Shown here piece after piece: positions 10,046 to 21,900 of a stretch of DNA of 64,000 nucleotides. This DNA comes from Aurantiochytrium sp. KH105 (lineage: Eukaryota > Sar > Bigyra > Thraustochytrida > Thraustochytriidae): the NCBI GenBank assembly GCA_003116975.1, contig BGKB01000096.1, positions 1 through 64,000 on the forward strand, read 5' to 3'. The notes under the pieces are model-generated. The model saw nothing but the letters and a program-made list of their open reading frames with translations. It made no database searches and was not told the origin of the DNA. Each line of letters begins with the position of its first letter. The stretch's first letter is position 1. A program made the translations under genes and the position numbers.

Positions 10046-11368
10046 CTAGCCGTCCTGACCAAATTCTGCGGTCCACTCGTCGAAGCGACCCAGCTCGCTT
10101 TGAGAAACTGAGGTGTTGGAGTTTTCCACAGCGTAAAAGAAGTCCTCTGCCTTGACAGGTGGGACAAAGAGCTTGTCAGGCTCGACGTCGTACAGAGAGA
10201 TAAACACTGCTCCGCAGGAATCGCAGCGTTTCTTCTTGGACTTGGACGTCTGCGGGGGGCACCGAGAGCAGTTTGGAGTTTCCTCTAAAGGCACCGGCTC
10301 ATACATGCCGTCATCTGGATGCACCTTGAATTGCTTGGCTTCCTGGCAAATGCGCAGGGGCCGCATGAGAGCCTCGCGCACTGCAATGGAAACATCTGCG
10401 CCAGAGTATCCTTCGGTCATTTCCGCGAGACTGTCGAGATCCTGTCGCGTCATCGTGTGCTCGGTCTCACCGATGCAGAGCTCAAAGAGCCTCTTGCGCG
10501 CGGCCTTCTCGGGGAGCGAAATATACACGCGCTTTTCAAAACGACGGCGCATGGCCGGATCCAGGCTCCAGGGCGTGTTCGTAGCGCCGAGGACGAGGAG
10601 GCCCTTGTCGTCCTTGCCTACGCCCTGCATCTGCACGAGGAACTCGGTCTTGATGCGGCGCTGGGAGTCGTTCTCACCATCGGTGCGCGAGCCGCAGAGA
10701 GAATCAACTTCGTCAATGAAGATGATGGCGGGCCTGGCCTCGCGGGCCATTTCAAAGAGGTTGCGCACGAGGCGCTCGGATTCACCCTGCCATTTGGAGA
10801 CGAGATCCGAGGAAGACACGGAGAAGAACTGCGCGTCGGCCTCGGTAGCGACGGCCTTGGCAAGGTACGATTTACCAGTACCAGGCGGGCCGTAGAGAAG
10901 GATGCCCTTCCAGGGTCGCCTTTCGCCCTCGAAGAGTTGCGGAAAGCGGGTGGGAAGAATGACCGCCTCCTTGAGAGCAGCCTTTGCGCGGTCGAGGCCT
11001 GCGACATCGTCCCAGCTCACGTTGGGCTTTTCGGTGACGATGGCCGACGCGAGCGCGCCGCGCAGCTTGGACTTTTCGGCGTCCTCGGCGCCTCCGCCGT
11101 TGCCGACCGCGGCGGCGGCCTTTGGCTTGTCCCTCTCCGCGTCAATGGCCTCCTTGAGCTGTTCCGCGCGGACCATGTACCCCTCGACGCGTTTCGTGAG
11201 GATCTCCTTGGACCGCGGGTTCTTCTCGTACTTGAGCGCGACCAGGAACATCTCCAGCGCGCGCTGGTACTTGGCGTACGCCTCCGCGTACTCCTTCTCG
11301 TTGTCCAGCTTGATGGCCTCGGCCACGGTGGCCGTGGCCTGCTTGATCATCGACGAGTTGTCCGTCAT
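10046..11368 (-). CDS. VPS4: VPS4 AAA-ATPase of the ESCRT pathway
   Basis: VPS4 disassembles ESCRT-III polymers at endosomes, the cytokinetic bridge and other membranes. The 440-residue protein shows an N-terminal MIT domain (about 1-75, binds ESCRT-III tails), a linker, an AAA module with Walker A GPPGTGKS at 160-167, Walker B IIFIDE at 215-220, the sensor GATN and arginine-finger MRRRFEKR, then the small domain and the VPS4-type C-terminal helix (FDEWTAEFGQDG). Length is normal. The odd part is at residues 367-385, where the usual CSPGDP loop of the beta domain is replaced by two CxxC pairs, C367-S-R-C370 and C382-D-S-C385, separated by 11 residues. That looks like a small metal-binding knuckle. 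Single exon. Confidence 0.95.
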   Translation of the reverse strand: MTDNSSMIKQATATVAEAIKLDNEKEYAEAYAKYQRALEMFLVALKYEKNPRSKEILTKRVEGYMVRAEQLKEAIDAERDKPKAAAAVGNGGGAEDAEKSKLRGALASAIVTEKPNVSWDDVAGLDRAKAALKEAVILPTRFPQLFEGERRPWKGILLYGPPGTGKSYLAKAVATEADAQFFSVSSSDLVSKWQGESERLVRNLFEMAREARPAIIFIDEVDSLCGSRTDGENDSQRRIKTEFLVQMQGVGKDDKGLLVLGATNTPWSLDPAMRRRFEKRVYISLPEKAARKRLFELCIGETEHTMTRQDLDSLAEMTEGYSGADVSIAVREALMRPLRICQEAKQFKVHPDDGMYEPVPLEETPNCSRCPPQTSKSKKKRCDSCGAVFISLYDVEPDKLFVPPVKAEDFFYAVENSNTSVSQSELGRFDEWTAEFGQDG

Positions 11369-12000
11369 CGTCCCTGCTCCTCGCAGCGTGCTCCGCGAGG
11401 GCTCTCTCCCGCGCGCTCGACGCTCGCGCGCTCCCTCGCGCGCTCCCTCGGCACGGAGATGGATACGGCGCGGGCGGGCAACCGCGGCACCTTCCTCGGC
11501 CGCCTCCGCGACGCCGGCTCGCGCGGCTGCGCGCGGCTCTGCGCGCGGCGGCGGAGGGCGGGCGGGCGGGCGCGCGCGCGGGGGCGGGCGGGCGCGCGCG
11601 GGCGGCGGCTGCGGACGGCCTCTGCGCGCGCGGGCGTCTGCGGGCGCGGCGGCTGCGCGGGGGCTGGCTCGCTCGATCGGGTTCTGTCTCTATCTCTTGT
11701 TTTTGATGTAGCATACACAGGAAGGAGAAGCGAGGAAGGGGCAGAAGGCGAGAGGAGGAGGAGGACGAGGGGGGGGAAGGAGAGGGAAGGGAGAGGAAAG
11801 ATGGATCGCGATTGAGGAGTGACAGCGGCGCAGACGAGGACGACGAGGCACGTGCCGCGGAGATGGTGAGGAGCAGAGGCGGATGTTGAGGGACGGGGTG
11901 AAGAAGAAGATGAAGAAAAGAAGAAGAAGGAGATGATGAGGCGGATGAAGATGAAGATGATAAAATGATGATGAGGGTGGTGAAAATGCATGGAAGAGTG

Positions 12001-12040
<40 letters not shown>

Positions 12041-12943
12041 TGCTGCTGCTGCTGCTCCTAGAGGACGCTGGAAAAACAGAAAAAAGAAAAGGTGGAGCCG
12101 AGAACAGACGAGATGAACGATATGGCAAATGGAGTGCCCAGACTTTCTGAAAAGGATCAAGACTCGGGTGGTAACTCTTTGATCCGATACGAAGGACTGT
12201 GGAAGACAGACTGAGGGTGGTGAAGCGAGGTGTCAACTTTGTTACGAACGCGATCAAATCAGCTGTTTGTGTTGTTTTCGCAGCGCGCGTAATCCCGTTT
12301 CATCTGCGTTTTGAAAAATGGAATTCCTCTCGAATTTCATGGTTTGTTTCCGTGTTGTCCGTGTGGAGTGGAAACAAATGTATGATGAGAAGCGGCAGCG
12401 GCCACTGATGCTAGTCCAAGCTAGCTTGCTACCAGAGGCCCAACCTGCTCTTCTTCCGAGGTTCTTTTTTCGTCGCAACTTCTTTCTTTGAAGCGGCAAT
12501 GCCCCATTGCTGGAGGTTATAGTCTTGATGTGACTTCGTGGGGAGTCACACCGGGTCGTACCGTTCGGACTGGCCCACAGATTGCTGCTGTCCTGGGCCG
12601 GCATGCGGTCTCTAGACAGTGCCCTAGGGCTTGGGTGATAGGGCTGTGGATGCAGCATTTGTCGCGGCTGTGACGGGCGTGCCTGCTGGTGCTTTTTCAA
12701 GTTTCTTGCTTTTGCAAACTCTCTCTGGGTTCACCTCCTCCTGCTGCTAATACTGTTCTTGAATGCAAGTTGCAGGTTTTGCAGGTTTGCTTTGAAGTTT
12801 GGTGGACCTGCCGCTGCCGGTAAGAACTTGAAGAAATTGTCCCACAAAACACGCGCTGCGCTACTCCCTCTTGTGGTTGGCTGCAAATGCTAGTAGGCCT
12901 ATACGACTAGGCCGCGGCGGCAAAGAGTGATACGGGCGGCGCG
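11369..12943. other. Divergent upstream region with GC-rich repeats and CTG microsatellite
   Basis: The 1.6-kb spacer between the VPS4 start and the PPIL2 start. Near VPS4 it is extremely GC-rich with GCGCGCTC and GGGCGGGC repeats. Purine-rich text follows, then a microsatellite at 12001-12057. Long open frames here are serine- or leucine-rich readings of repeats. A reading at 12254-12700 on the minus strand has no recognisable content. I support no gene in it. Confidence 0.5.
12001..12057. repeat. (CTG)n trinucleotide microsatellite
   Basis: About nineteen CTG or near-CTG units with two interruptions (CTC CTG and a 5' TTG), outside any supported gene. Confidence 0.9.
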
Positions 12944-14503
12944 ATGGCCAAGGGCGCGAAGAAGCTGCACGAGCGCGCCACGGAGCGGCGCCGCGGCGAC
13001 CAGGATGGCGGGACACAGGCCTCGGAGGCAGAGGGCCTGCCGTTCGACTGCTGCGCGCTCTCGCTAGCGCCGTGGACCTCACCCGTCATGGCGGTCGTTC
13101 GGGAGGGCCGCGGGCTGGTCTTCGAGCTCTCGCACATTGCGGTCTACGTCAAGAAACACGGCGTTGACCCCGTGTATCATAAACCGCTCGCGCGCGAGGA
13201 CCTCGTGACACTGCACTGGTCGCGAAACGGAGAGGGCAAGCTGCATTGTCCCGTCACTTTCAAGGTGTTCACGCAGTTCTCCAACATTGTAGCCATCCGC
13301 GACACAGGCAACGTCTTCAGCCGCGAAGCCGTCGAGAATCTTTGCATCCTGCCACGCGTGTGGCGCGATCCCATCACGAACGAGCAATTTGCCGGCCGAG
13401 AGGCGATCATCACTCTGCACTCTGCGCAGTCCCAATCCTCGGGAACGCCAACAACAGGGCTCGATGGTCCACCTTCTGCCAAGTCTGCCAGGAAAGCACC
13501 CGGCGCGTCTACAGAAAGTGCGCCTAGCATTCGGATGTCTGGCATCGCAGAACGCATTCTTCAGAAAGCTGAGGCTTCTGCGCGGAGACGCGCTGCCGCA
13601 GCGAGCAGTGCCCAGACATCCTCCGCCGATGTCAGCGTTGCCAAGTCTGCTGAGATTCAGACGTCCTTTACATCGGGTATGTGCGCAGCATCGTTGACAA
13701 GCACTGCGGTGACTCCTCAAACGAGCAACGCACGTCAGATTGCGAACGCACGCGAGCTGGAATTGCGCCGATATCGAGCCATTCGCCAGCTTAAAAAGAA
13801 AGCATATGCACGACTGGAGACCACGCACGGCGATCTAAATCTCGAAGTGTACTGCAACTTTACGCCGCAAACAGCAGAAAACTTTCTCGGTCTCGCGGAA
13901 AAGGGTTATTATGACGGTACGAGCTTTCATCGACTCATCCCGGGCTTCATGGTCCAGGGCGGCGATCCGACGGGAACGGGGCGCGGGGGCGAATCGCTAT
14001 GGGGCGAAGCCTTTCCGGATGAGCTTGATCCAGGAAACATGCATCTCAAGCACAGCAAACGCGGTATCCTGAGCATGGCGAATTCAGGGCCAAACACGAA
14101 TCGATCGCAATTCTTCATCACCTTTGCGCCAAAGGCACATCTCGACACCAAGCATACCGTCTTTGGGCGTGTAGTTGGCGGTCTGGAGGTTCTCGACAAG
14201 ATCGAGGCTATCAAGACCGGCAAAGACAACCTGCCTCTCGAGCCCATTACGATTAAGCGCGCTCTCGTTTTTGTCAACCCAATTCGCGAATTTGATAAGG
14301 CGCAGCAGGCACAGGAGCACTCTGACAGTGCCACGAACGAAGGCGTCGCGAACCCTGTAGCAGAATATGCAGAAGCCCGGCAGAAAGACGCTGAAAGCAT
14401 TGCCCCGAAGGCCAAGAAGCGCCGTGTTCGCGAAGAAGACGTCGCTGCAGCCCGCAAGCCTTCAAGGACGGGCGTGGTATTCAAGAACTTTAGTGACTGG
14501 TAA
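12944..14503 (+). CDS. PPIL2: U-box cyclophilin PPIL2 (Cyp60)
   Basis: PPIL2 is a nuclear peptidyl-prolyl isomerase fused to a U-box, associated with spliceosomes and with ubiquitin ligase activity. The 519-residue product starts with the family's basic leader, then the degenerate and canonical U-box halves at about residues 30-160 (LPFDCCALSLAPW, KLHCPVTFKVFT, RDTGNVFSREAVE, WRDPITNEQFAGREAIITL). A Ser/Ala-rich linker leads to a complete cyclophilin domain at about 283-445 with FHRLIPGFMVQGGDPTGTG, the catalytic-pocket MANSGPNTNRSQFFITF and HTVFGRVVGG. The C-terminal KAKKRRVREE is a probable nuclear signal. All pocket residues I can check are kept, so isomerase activity is likely. Single exon, ATG at 12944. 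Confidence 0.95.
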   Translation: MAKGAKKLHERATERRRGDQDGGTQASEAEGLPFDCCALSLAPWTSPVMAVVREGRGLVFELSHIAVYVKKHGVDPVYHKPLAREDLVTLHWSRNGEGKLHCPVTFKVFTQFSNIVAIRDTGNVFSREAVENLCILPRVWRDPITNEQFAGREAIITLHSAQSQSSGTPTTGLDGPPSAKSARKAPGASTESAPSIRMSGIAERILQKAEASARRRAAAASSAQTSSADVSVAKSAEIQTSFTSGMCAASLTSTAVTPQTSNARQIANARELELRRYRAIRQLKKKAYARLETTHGDLNLEVYCNFTPQTAENFLGLAEKGYYDGTSFHRLIPGFMVQGGDPTGTGRGGESLWGEAFPDELDPGNMHLKHSKRGILSMANSGPNTNRSQFFITFAPKAHLDTKHTVFGRVVGGLEVLDKIEAIKTGKDNLPLEPITIKRALVFVNPIREFDKAQQAQEHSDSATNEGVANPVAEYAEARQKDAESIAPKAKKRRVREEDVAAARKPSRTGVVFKNFSDW

Positions 14504-14943
14504 TTATATTTCTGACTGACCAATTTGATGCCGTCTGACGGTCCCATGCTCACACGTCAAGCGACTTCAAATTCATGCGAGGCACCATGACCGATGGTCC
14601 TCTGCAAGCGAGGCGTTTTGAGCTGTTGAGAAGGGACGTTTTGTAAAGAGACCTAATTTTTAAATTGGGCCTCTTCATTTTCGACTCGCGGCGCACCTAA
14701 CCGTCAAGTCAAAGACTTGGAGCTGAGGAGCTGAGCACGGTCAATCGGCCTTCTCTCGCGGCCTCGCGCGCCAAACGAGCAAGCGAGCGACAGATCTGGC
14801 GGGGGGCGCTCGGCGCGCCACGGTGCGCGAGCGGTCGAGCACGAGAGAGCTGAGCGAAATTGACGGCAGAATTGAGCTTGTTCTGTTTTCCTTCTCGTAA
14901 AGACTGCACCCCCAAAGCGTAGGGTAACCACGACATCGCGACC
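14504..14943. other. Spacer between PPIL2 and the Claspin-like gene
   Basis: A 440-bp spacer, same-strand arrangement. It contains the PPIL2 3' end and a GC-rich promoter-side stretch near 14740-14850. No gene seen. Confidence 0.5.
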
Positions 14944-15174
14944 ATGAGCGACGCCAGCGATGTCGAGGAGGCGCTGCAGCAGGAGCAGGAGCAACAAGGC
15001 AAACAAGACCAATCGAAGCTGGCGCTCGCAAAGCGTGGCAATGAGAGCGACAGCGAGAGTGACAGCGATGTGGACATGGAAAGTCGAAGCAAAGCAGATC
15101 AGGATGATGACAAGGCTCAACAAGCAAAGTCTCGATCTCTCGACCTTGACTTGAGCTCCGAAGAGGAGGATCAA

Positions 15175-15209
<35 letters not shown>

Positions 15210-18147
15210 CGATGGCGCGGCAAAAAAGCTCAAAATCAAAATGAAAAACAAAATCAGGAAAAGGAAGAAGGATGAGGCAGGCAACAACAAGAATGAGGTG
15301 GAGAACAAAAGCTTTGCGGATCAAGAAGAAGAAGAAGACGAAGACCAAGAGGAAGACGAAGAAGAAGGCCAAGAGGAATATGAAGATGAAGAGTCCATGA
15401 GTGACACCGGCGATGGCCTCAAGGGATGTCTACCGCGTCCTTCCGATGCAAGCCTTTTGCGCTCTACCAGCAAAGCAAAAATGTCTCGTCAGGAAATCCG
15501 CAGACTCGGTCCCTGGGCCTACCTTGCAGTGGGAGACAAGAAGAAGCGCAGTACATGGCACTTTCCTGTACGCCAAGCAGATGGACGCATCAACACATAC
15601 CTCCTGCAGACTGCGCGTAGTGAAATTCAGACGGGAAAACGCATGATCAAACGAGAGGATCGATTTTCACTTTCCACTGGCGCCATTCAACATTTACGGC
15701 AGCTCTGCTCCATCGTTTGGCCAGGCGTTCCTGATCTGCAAGTCGCACACTGCTACAGGGACCGACACGTGCCTCAGCTTAGCAACAAGTACTGGATTTC
15801 GACCACGTCAGACCTTCGCAACGAAACCGAAGAACTCCTGCAGGACGTTAATGCCAATGCCAATGACAATGCTGCTGATGGCGAAGACGAAGAAGACCGA
15901 ATCGCGCGCGAAGAAGAGGAAAAGGCTCAACGCGAAAAGGAGCGTCTTCGCGAAAAGCAAGCCCTCCAGGCAGCGAGCCTCGTCGAGCGATTTCGTGCCA
16001 AGCGCATGGGGACAAAGCTTCGCACATCTAAACTGCCTGCAAAGTCGTCCACAAAGCCGGCGCCATTCTCTTCTAGAAATGCTGCCCATGTAGAGGAAGC
16101 ACAAAAAGAAGAAGAGGACCTCTTTTTCATTGTTGGAGGTCCAGATGACCCCAAAGGTGCACGCCCTGAAAAGAGCAAGCGAAAATCGTCAAGTAAAGTG
16201 AAAAAGTCAGCGCTCAAGCAACGGTCGTCGTCTTTGGAGCCAGGACAAAGCCATCGTGGTATGCGAGGTCGAGGACTTGTGCTTCAAACGCTGCGGAGCG
16301 AGGCCATGCGTCGTACCGCCGACAAACTTGCGGTGGACATGGGCTACAAGAACGTCGAGCATCATTTCGAAGAAACAGCAGCAGCCGCCGCACTCAGCGA
16401 CGAAGATGCTCCAGAAGCCCTTCTCGAGGAGTACGATGAGGAAGAGGAGGAGGAGGAAGAAGAGATCGAGGAAGAAGACAATGAAGAGCAAGATCAAGAC
16501 CAAGACCCGCGCGACGAGGACGACAGCGATGAAGGTGAGGCCGAGCTCGGTCACGCTTATGACGCAGCCGATGAAGGTCAAGACGGCGACAACGAAGACA
16601 TTGACGAGAACGCCAACGCCGGCGAGGCCAAGGCAGAACAGTCGAAGATATCCAAGTCTGTGCGCACATACGGACGTTTCCGGCCGAGCGAAAAGAATGA
16701 AGCCACCAAGGCACTTCGCAAATATAACCTTCAGAACGACAACGCGGCCGATCATGCCGACGATGACGAGGAAGTCGAGGAGGAGAGCCGTGCGAAAACA
16801 GGCGCTGCTGAATCCCAAGACGCTCAAGAAGCAACGCAGAGTGCTCAAGAAGCATCAGAGGACAATGCACAAAAGGTGCCGCAAAAAGTCCAAGAAGCAG
16901 CAAAGGATCGAAGCGCCGCTTACAGAAAGATGCTCGAGCGAGAGAACGCAGTCTTGTCTGGGCGGCGCAAGGCCAAGGGCAACTTCGGGGACGAAGAGGC
17001 CGAGGAAGAAGATCTCGACGATGGCGTCGACGACTTTGGCAACGCAGCTGCCGGTGGACGAAAATTTCGCTCTCTCAGTGATGAGCGCGAGGCTCGTCTT
17101 GATCGCGCCCTGAATCGAATTACCGAAGGCGATCTCGAGGACATCGTGGACGACGTTTCGGATGGCGAGGGTGACGATGGCGGGGACATTGGTGAGCTGT
17201 ACCGTACAAGCATGCAAGAAAAGGAGGAAAAGGAGCTCGAGCGTCTGCAAGAGGATTTGCGTGAGCATCGCCTCATGGCTGCCATCTCGAGGCGAAATAC
17301 GACAAGCGCGCGACTTGATCGAGCTCTGGGTGAGACTTCGGAGGCCGAAGACACGGACGAGGAAGAGGAACTTGCACGTGTGGAGCGTTTTCGTACGCTC
17401 GATGTACAACGGCGCGAGATGATTGCCAGCGGAGAGCAGACCGGCGAAACGATCGAAGACGTCGACAACGAGGCCGAGCAGCTCGCCAGTTTCCTCATGC
17501 TCTCCAAAGAGGAGCGCCAGCGTCGCAAACTCGAGCGCATTCGCGAGCGTGCACTTGTAAAACGAATGGCTCATGCTTCTTCCTCGCAAGACCCGGATCA
17601 GCAAAGTAGTCATGTGGAAGAACGCGATGCGGAGAACAAGCTGCGCAAGACCGTATCTCTCGAGGACGCGGCCGGTCCACGCGAAGACCACGAAGACCTT
17701 TTGCGCTGTATCCGTCGCTCTGACAGTCTTTTGAGCACCGCCAGCCGGAGTACGCGGACCGGACTCGTCAAAACGGTGTCCACGTCGTCGACGGGTTCGA
17801 GTTCGACCATTTCTGCTACGCTTGGCAAACGCACATTCGGTGGTCTTGCGTCGGCTCCGCGTTTTGGTCGCGCGGGAAGTCTCATTAGCTCAGATGGTAT
17901 CCCTACTATGAGCTCTCTCGACGATCTTGGCGCCATTTCTACCGCCGGCTCTGAGGTGGCGAATGTATCCAACCAATTCATTTTTACCATGACGGGCGTC
18001 CCTGACAGCACCACTGCAGCAAGTGCTCCCAAGTCGAACAAACCAGCGCCACTTGCCAAAAAGAAGTCCCTCACGCCCCACCGTCAACTCCCGCCCACGA
18101 AGAAGCGCAAGAAGCAGGGTCGACTTGCAGCACTTATCGCGAATTAG
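14944..18147 (+). CDS. Large acidic protein, Claspin/Mrc1-like (tentative)
   Basis: A 1,067-residue, very acidic, single-exon protein. Residues about 186-300 form a folded-looking island rich in Trp, Tyr and aliphatics (LGPWAYLAVGDKKKRSTW to CYRDRHVPQLSNKYWISTT) that I cannot place. Long Glu/Asp tracts follow. Residues about 657-870 resemble the Mrc1/Claspin conserved region: an acidic run, then GELYRTSMQEKEEKELERLQEDL, further helices, and QLASFLMLSKEERQRRKLERIRERA. The tail is Ser/Thr-rich with several basic clusters ending KKRKKQGRLAALIAN. Claspin/Mrc1 couples replication forks to checkpoint kinases. The assignment rests on composition and the order of these helices, so other acidic nuclear scaffolds remain possible. 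ATG at 14944 follows an ACC context. Confidence 0.55.
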
Positions 18148-18914
18148 AGAGTAATAAAAGCAAACCAACTTACTGACCACAAACAGAGTTTTTCTTTGGG
18201 GAAGGGGGGGGGGGGCAGGTATATATAGATAGGCCTATCTCCCAATAGATTTCGTACTGCATGCAAGGTGAGTCGCAGGACTTTTGCAGTAGGACTGCCA
18301 CCCGAATAATCATTTTGAAATGTTGCATCGCTCTTGTTCGAGGCCATTCATTACACTGTGTTGACTCTGACCCGGAACCGTATGGTCGCATGTACATATT
18401 GGCCTTGTTGCTTGGACACGCTCTTTTCTCGCAACGCTGTTTTATAAGCAACCTTTTTTCCGGAACGAAAAAATGCTTGACTCCTCGCATCATCACTTCA
18501 GCGCTCGGCGCTCTAATATTTCCGTATTTTCTGGAGCTGCAAATCCCACTAGGCGAGGTCTTACTCGACCGGAGCTTCGCACGCTCGACCGGTCGTCCCA
18601 AGCTAGATCTCGCGAAAGCTTCCGGGCCCCAAGAACGAGTCGCCCCCCCCCCAAAAAAAAAGTGAACTTAGGCAAACTTGGGACAAAAAAAGACCGTTGC
18701 CCTGGGTCGAGTCCGAGTCCTCTGGTGCTTGTCGCTTAAGCAGCTCAGGCCGGGGGCGCAAGTGCGACTTGCTCAAAGCACGAGCCCCGCCCGGACCTTG
18801 ATGGCATCGGAGGGCTCGCGTCGCGGAGTCGTCGCCGATCGCGCTCATCGCGTAGGCGCTGCTGTACGGAGCAGCGCTGGATGGTGGAGACCCAAAGGCC
18901 AGGGCACGGTAAAG
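18148..18914. other. Spacer with homopolymer tracts
   Basis: A 767-bp spacer. It holds a poly-G run near 18203-18215 and a poly-C run joined directly to a poly-A run near 18648-18661. An open reading at 18261-18665 has no recognisable content. In-frame sequence upstream of the next gene includes an alternative ATG at 18801. Confidence 0.5.
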
Positions 18915-21900
18915 ATGGCGGCGGGCTGGCGGCCAACAACGAGGAGGAGGAGGAGGCGAAGCGCGCTGCAGGTCGTGTTGCTGAGCATGGTAATTGCCGT
19001 GACGACGGCGACGACGTGCACGCACCAGTGGCAAGTTCGTGCGACGCTAGAACCAGTTTTAGGTAGTGAGGAGTCCGTCATGGAGACTGTTGTGCGGTCG
19101 ACAGCTACAAAGGACAACAAAACATTCGCAGACGCAGCGCGCATGCGACTGCAGTGGACACTAACCCGTAAAGTTGGGGCCACTGGTTTCTTTGTGCAGG
19201 ACGAGCGCGCAACGGCGCAAGCAAGTGGCTTGGGCATTCTACCAGACGTCCTGGTGGACCCAATCTTTGAGGACACTGCTTGCGGACCGAACGATTGGTG
19301 CGGTTCTTTATCTCCACAAATTGCCTCGACGTCGTCAGAAGGATGGTTTGACGTCATCACCATCAATGACGCTCTTGGGTATGGTCCTGTGGTCATCACA
19401 ACGTCAACGCCATGGAGAAATCAGCAAGGTCGCATGGACATTTGCTCAAATAAAGTGGTTTTACGAATGCCTCTCTTGGAGCTTCTCGACATTACTGATG
19501 AAGAGCCATATGTAGAGCTCAGTGAGCTTCGAGAGCGTGCGGATTTGGATCACGCCACGTGGGCCGCGGCGGTACTTGCTCTCCCACCACATCTCGCGCG
19601 CGCAAATGACTGGAACACGCTTCGCGTTCTGAGCGTACCTGGCTTTTCATGGATCACAGCAGTCCTCGCCTATAATTCAAGCGCAAATGGAGCACACTTG
19701 TCACTTCAGGTATCGAGCAATTCCTTCCAGCAGATTGGATCTCGTAATTTTCCTGCGCTCGATCTCATGAGCATCTATCCGTTCCAGACTTCGCGCTCGG
19801 TCGTCCAATATGACTGGGATCTCCAACACCAAGGCGGCGACGCATACGATGGCAACGAAGAGATTGACACCTATCTCAACGCTTTGGTAGATGATGAGTT
19901 TTCATGGGAGACAGGACCTTGCGCAACATCACTTGGGTATTGGCGCCCTGAGCTCTGGTCTCTGGGAAGCATACTCGTAGCGCCCACGACGTGGGGTCTC
20001 GCATTTCGACGCGCCGATGACATGGGTCTGCATGAAGAGGAAATCATGGAAGACTGGGTGCCCCTTGCTCCTCTGTGCGGGCGCGTCTTGCCTTCTGCTC
20101 AGCTCGATCCCGTCGACAAGAATGCGGCTTGCGCATTCCTCTTTATTCCTGGACTTAGCAATACGACCGTTCAGCTTGAGGACGAGACGTATGATCACAG
20201 CCAGTTTAGTAATCTCACAATGCCCACAATCTTTGCTGCTGCAGGTACCGAGGGCACGTGCGAGCCAGGAGCAGAGCAGGTTGGCTTTCGCCTAACCGAG
20301 CTCAAAGATGCAAGCGGAGCAAACCTTCACGACTTTCTCGAGAGCCAAAACGAAGGCTTTATGGTGAACCTCGAGCTGGTAGATGCCGCGGCGATGCAGC
20401 CCAACGGCCTGGGACCCATTGTGGTTCTTGTACGCTTTGAAAGTGCCCACGAGACTTCTTTCCGAACTGTAAGTTATGAGAACTCGACGTGGGTTCTTGG
20501 TCTTGAGCTCCCTCAAAAAACAGTCCCGATTCCATTTCGCTCATTCTCGCGCGGGGAACGACTCTTTCCAAACATCGAACGTGAGCGAATCGCCCAGGGG
20601 GAAAACGGCACACACCTCGACATTCGCGGCGTGGACACTCTTCCAAGAATGTCTCAGCTGCTCTACACATGGGGCAACGCGCTCTTTGTAAGCCAAAATG
20701 CGGGTCACACGTTCTGGAAGGTGGCCCAGACATCGAGCTCGGTCATGATGGACCTCATGGACGTCGAAGCGAGCGAACTCGAAACCTTGCTTTTTGCTGA
20801 TGACCCAATTACTCGTTTCACCGCGGCCCAGGATGGATGGATTGCGGTGCTCACGGAAAATGCTCGCATCTGGCTCGGCAAGGCCGGAGCAGACGTTGTC
20901 TTCCCGCTGACTTTGAACTTGACCTCTTCGCTGGATCTCCTGCCTCCGTATGACCTCTTCTTTGACGAAGCTGGGGCTCTTCGCGTCACGGGCTTGGAGG
21001 TGACTGGTGTGGAGGCTGGCAAGCGGCAGGCTCGTCCTGCAGAGACCTTGAACACAGATCGAGTCAAGGATCTTGCACTCTACTTTGATGAGAACGACCC
21101 GGAATGTCTTTTGGATGACGCTCTCATTGTTGCAAAACATGATGTCGAGCACACGCGCACTGTATACAAGAGTGCAGGGCTTACGACCTCCATGGCGCGC
21201 GATGTGCAGGCCCATGGATTTCGCAACACCCTCCCTTCGCGCATCTTTCTTAATCGTGGGGGCAACTACACTTTTCGAATTAGGCTTTTTAGCGCTGTTG
21301 AGCACAACGAGATTCCACATCAGCAGGTCGCTACACTCGCTGGACTGCACGTTGGTTTCGAACTTAGCACGCAGGAACTCATTTCCTTGAGCTTTCAACG
21401 CCAAGAAAACCTTATCGAAGGCACGGTCGACTACGATGTGATGTTGGAGGATCGAGGCCGCTGGGATCTGACAAGTAGTGTTCTCAAAGCCCCATATGAT
21501 GCCGAGATGCTAGCAGCGACCCATGCCCAGCCAGGGAGCCAGCTTTTAGTCACAAGCGTTGGCATTCGAGGCTTGAGTCAAGGCTGCACATCTGAAGTTG
21601 ACCCTGCCGCACTCGTGACGAGGACCTCGGCCTCGCCAGCCATTCGGCTAGATGTGTACTCTGGGTGCCCGCCGCATCAGCGGTTGGAATTTGACAGAGA
21701 AGCTAGTCTCGATGGCGTCAATCAGGGCTGTGAGGAGACCGATGAGGACATTTGCGTATTTTACGACAATACCTTTACGCCTCGTTTCCGTCTCATTGAC
21801 AGCAGCATCGACGCAAGCACAATTCTGGATGCAAGCTTTGGAGAACTCATTGCCATCGGAGGCGGGCTCACCTACGACACTATTGTCGATTATCCTGAAA

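Noticed and set aside
11142-12257. Long minus-strand reading rich in Ser/Pro/Leu overlapping the VPS4 start
   Set aside because: It is a frame-shifted shadow of VPS4 joined to a reading of CTG and CT repeats; no domain or natural start.
18261-18665. 134-residue open reading upstream of the CatSper-like gene
   Set aside because: It runs into a poly-C/poly-A tract, has no recognisable content and no support for a start.
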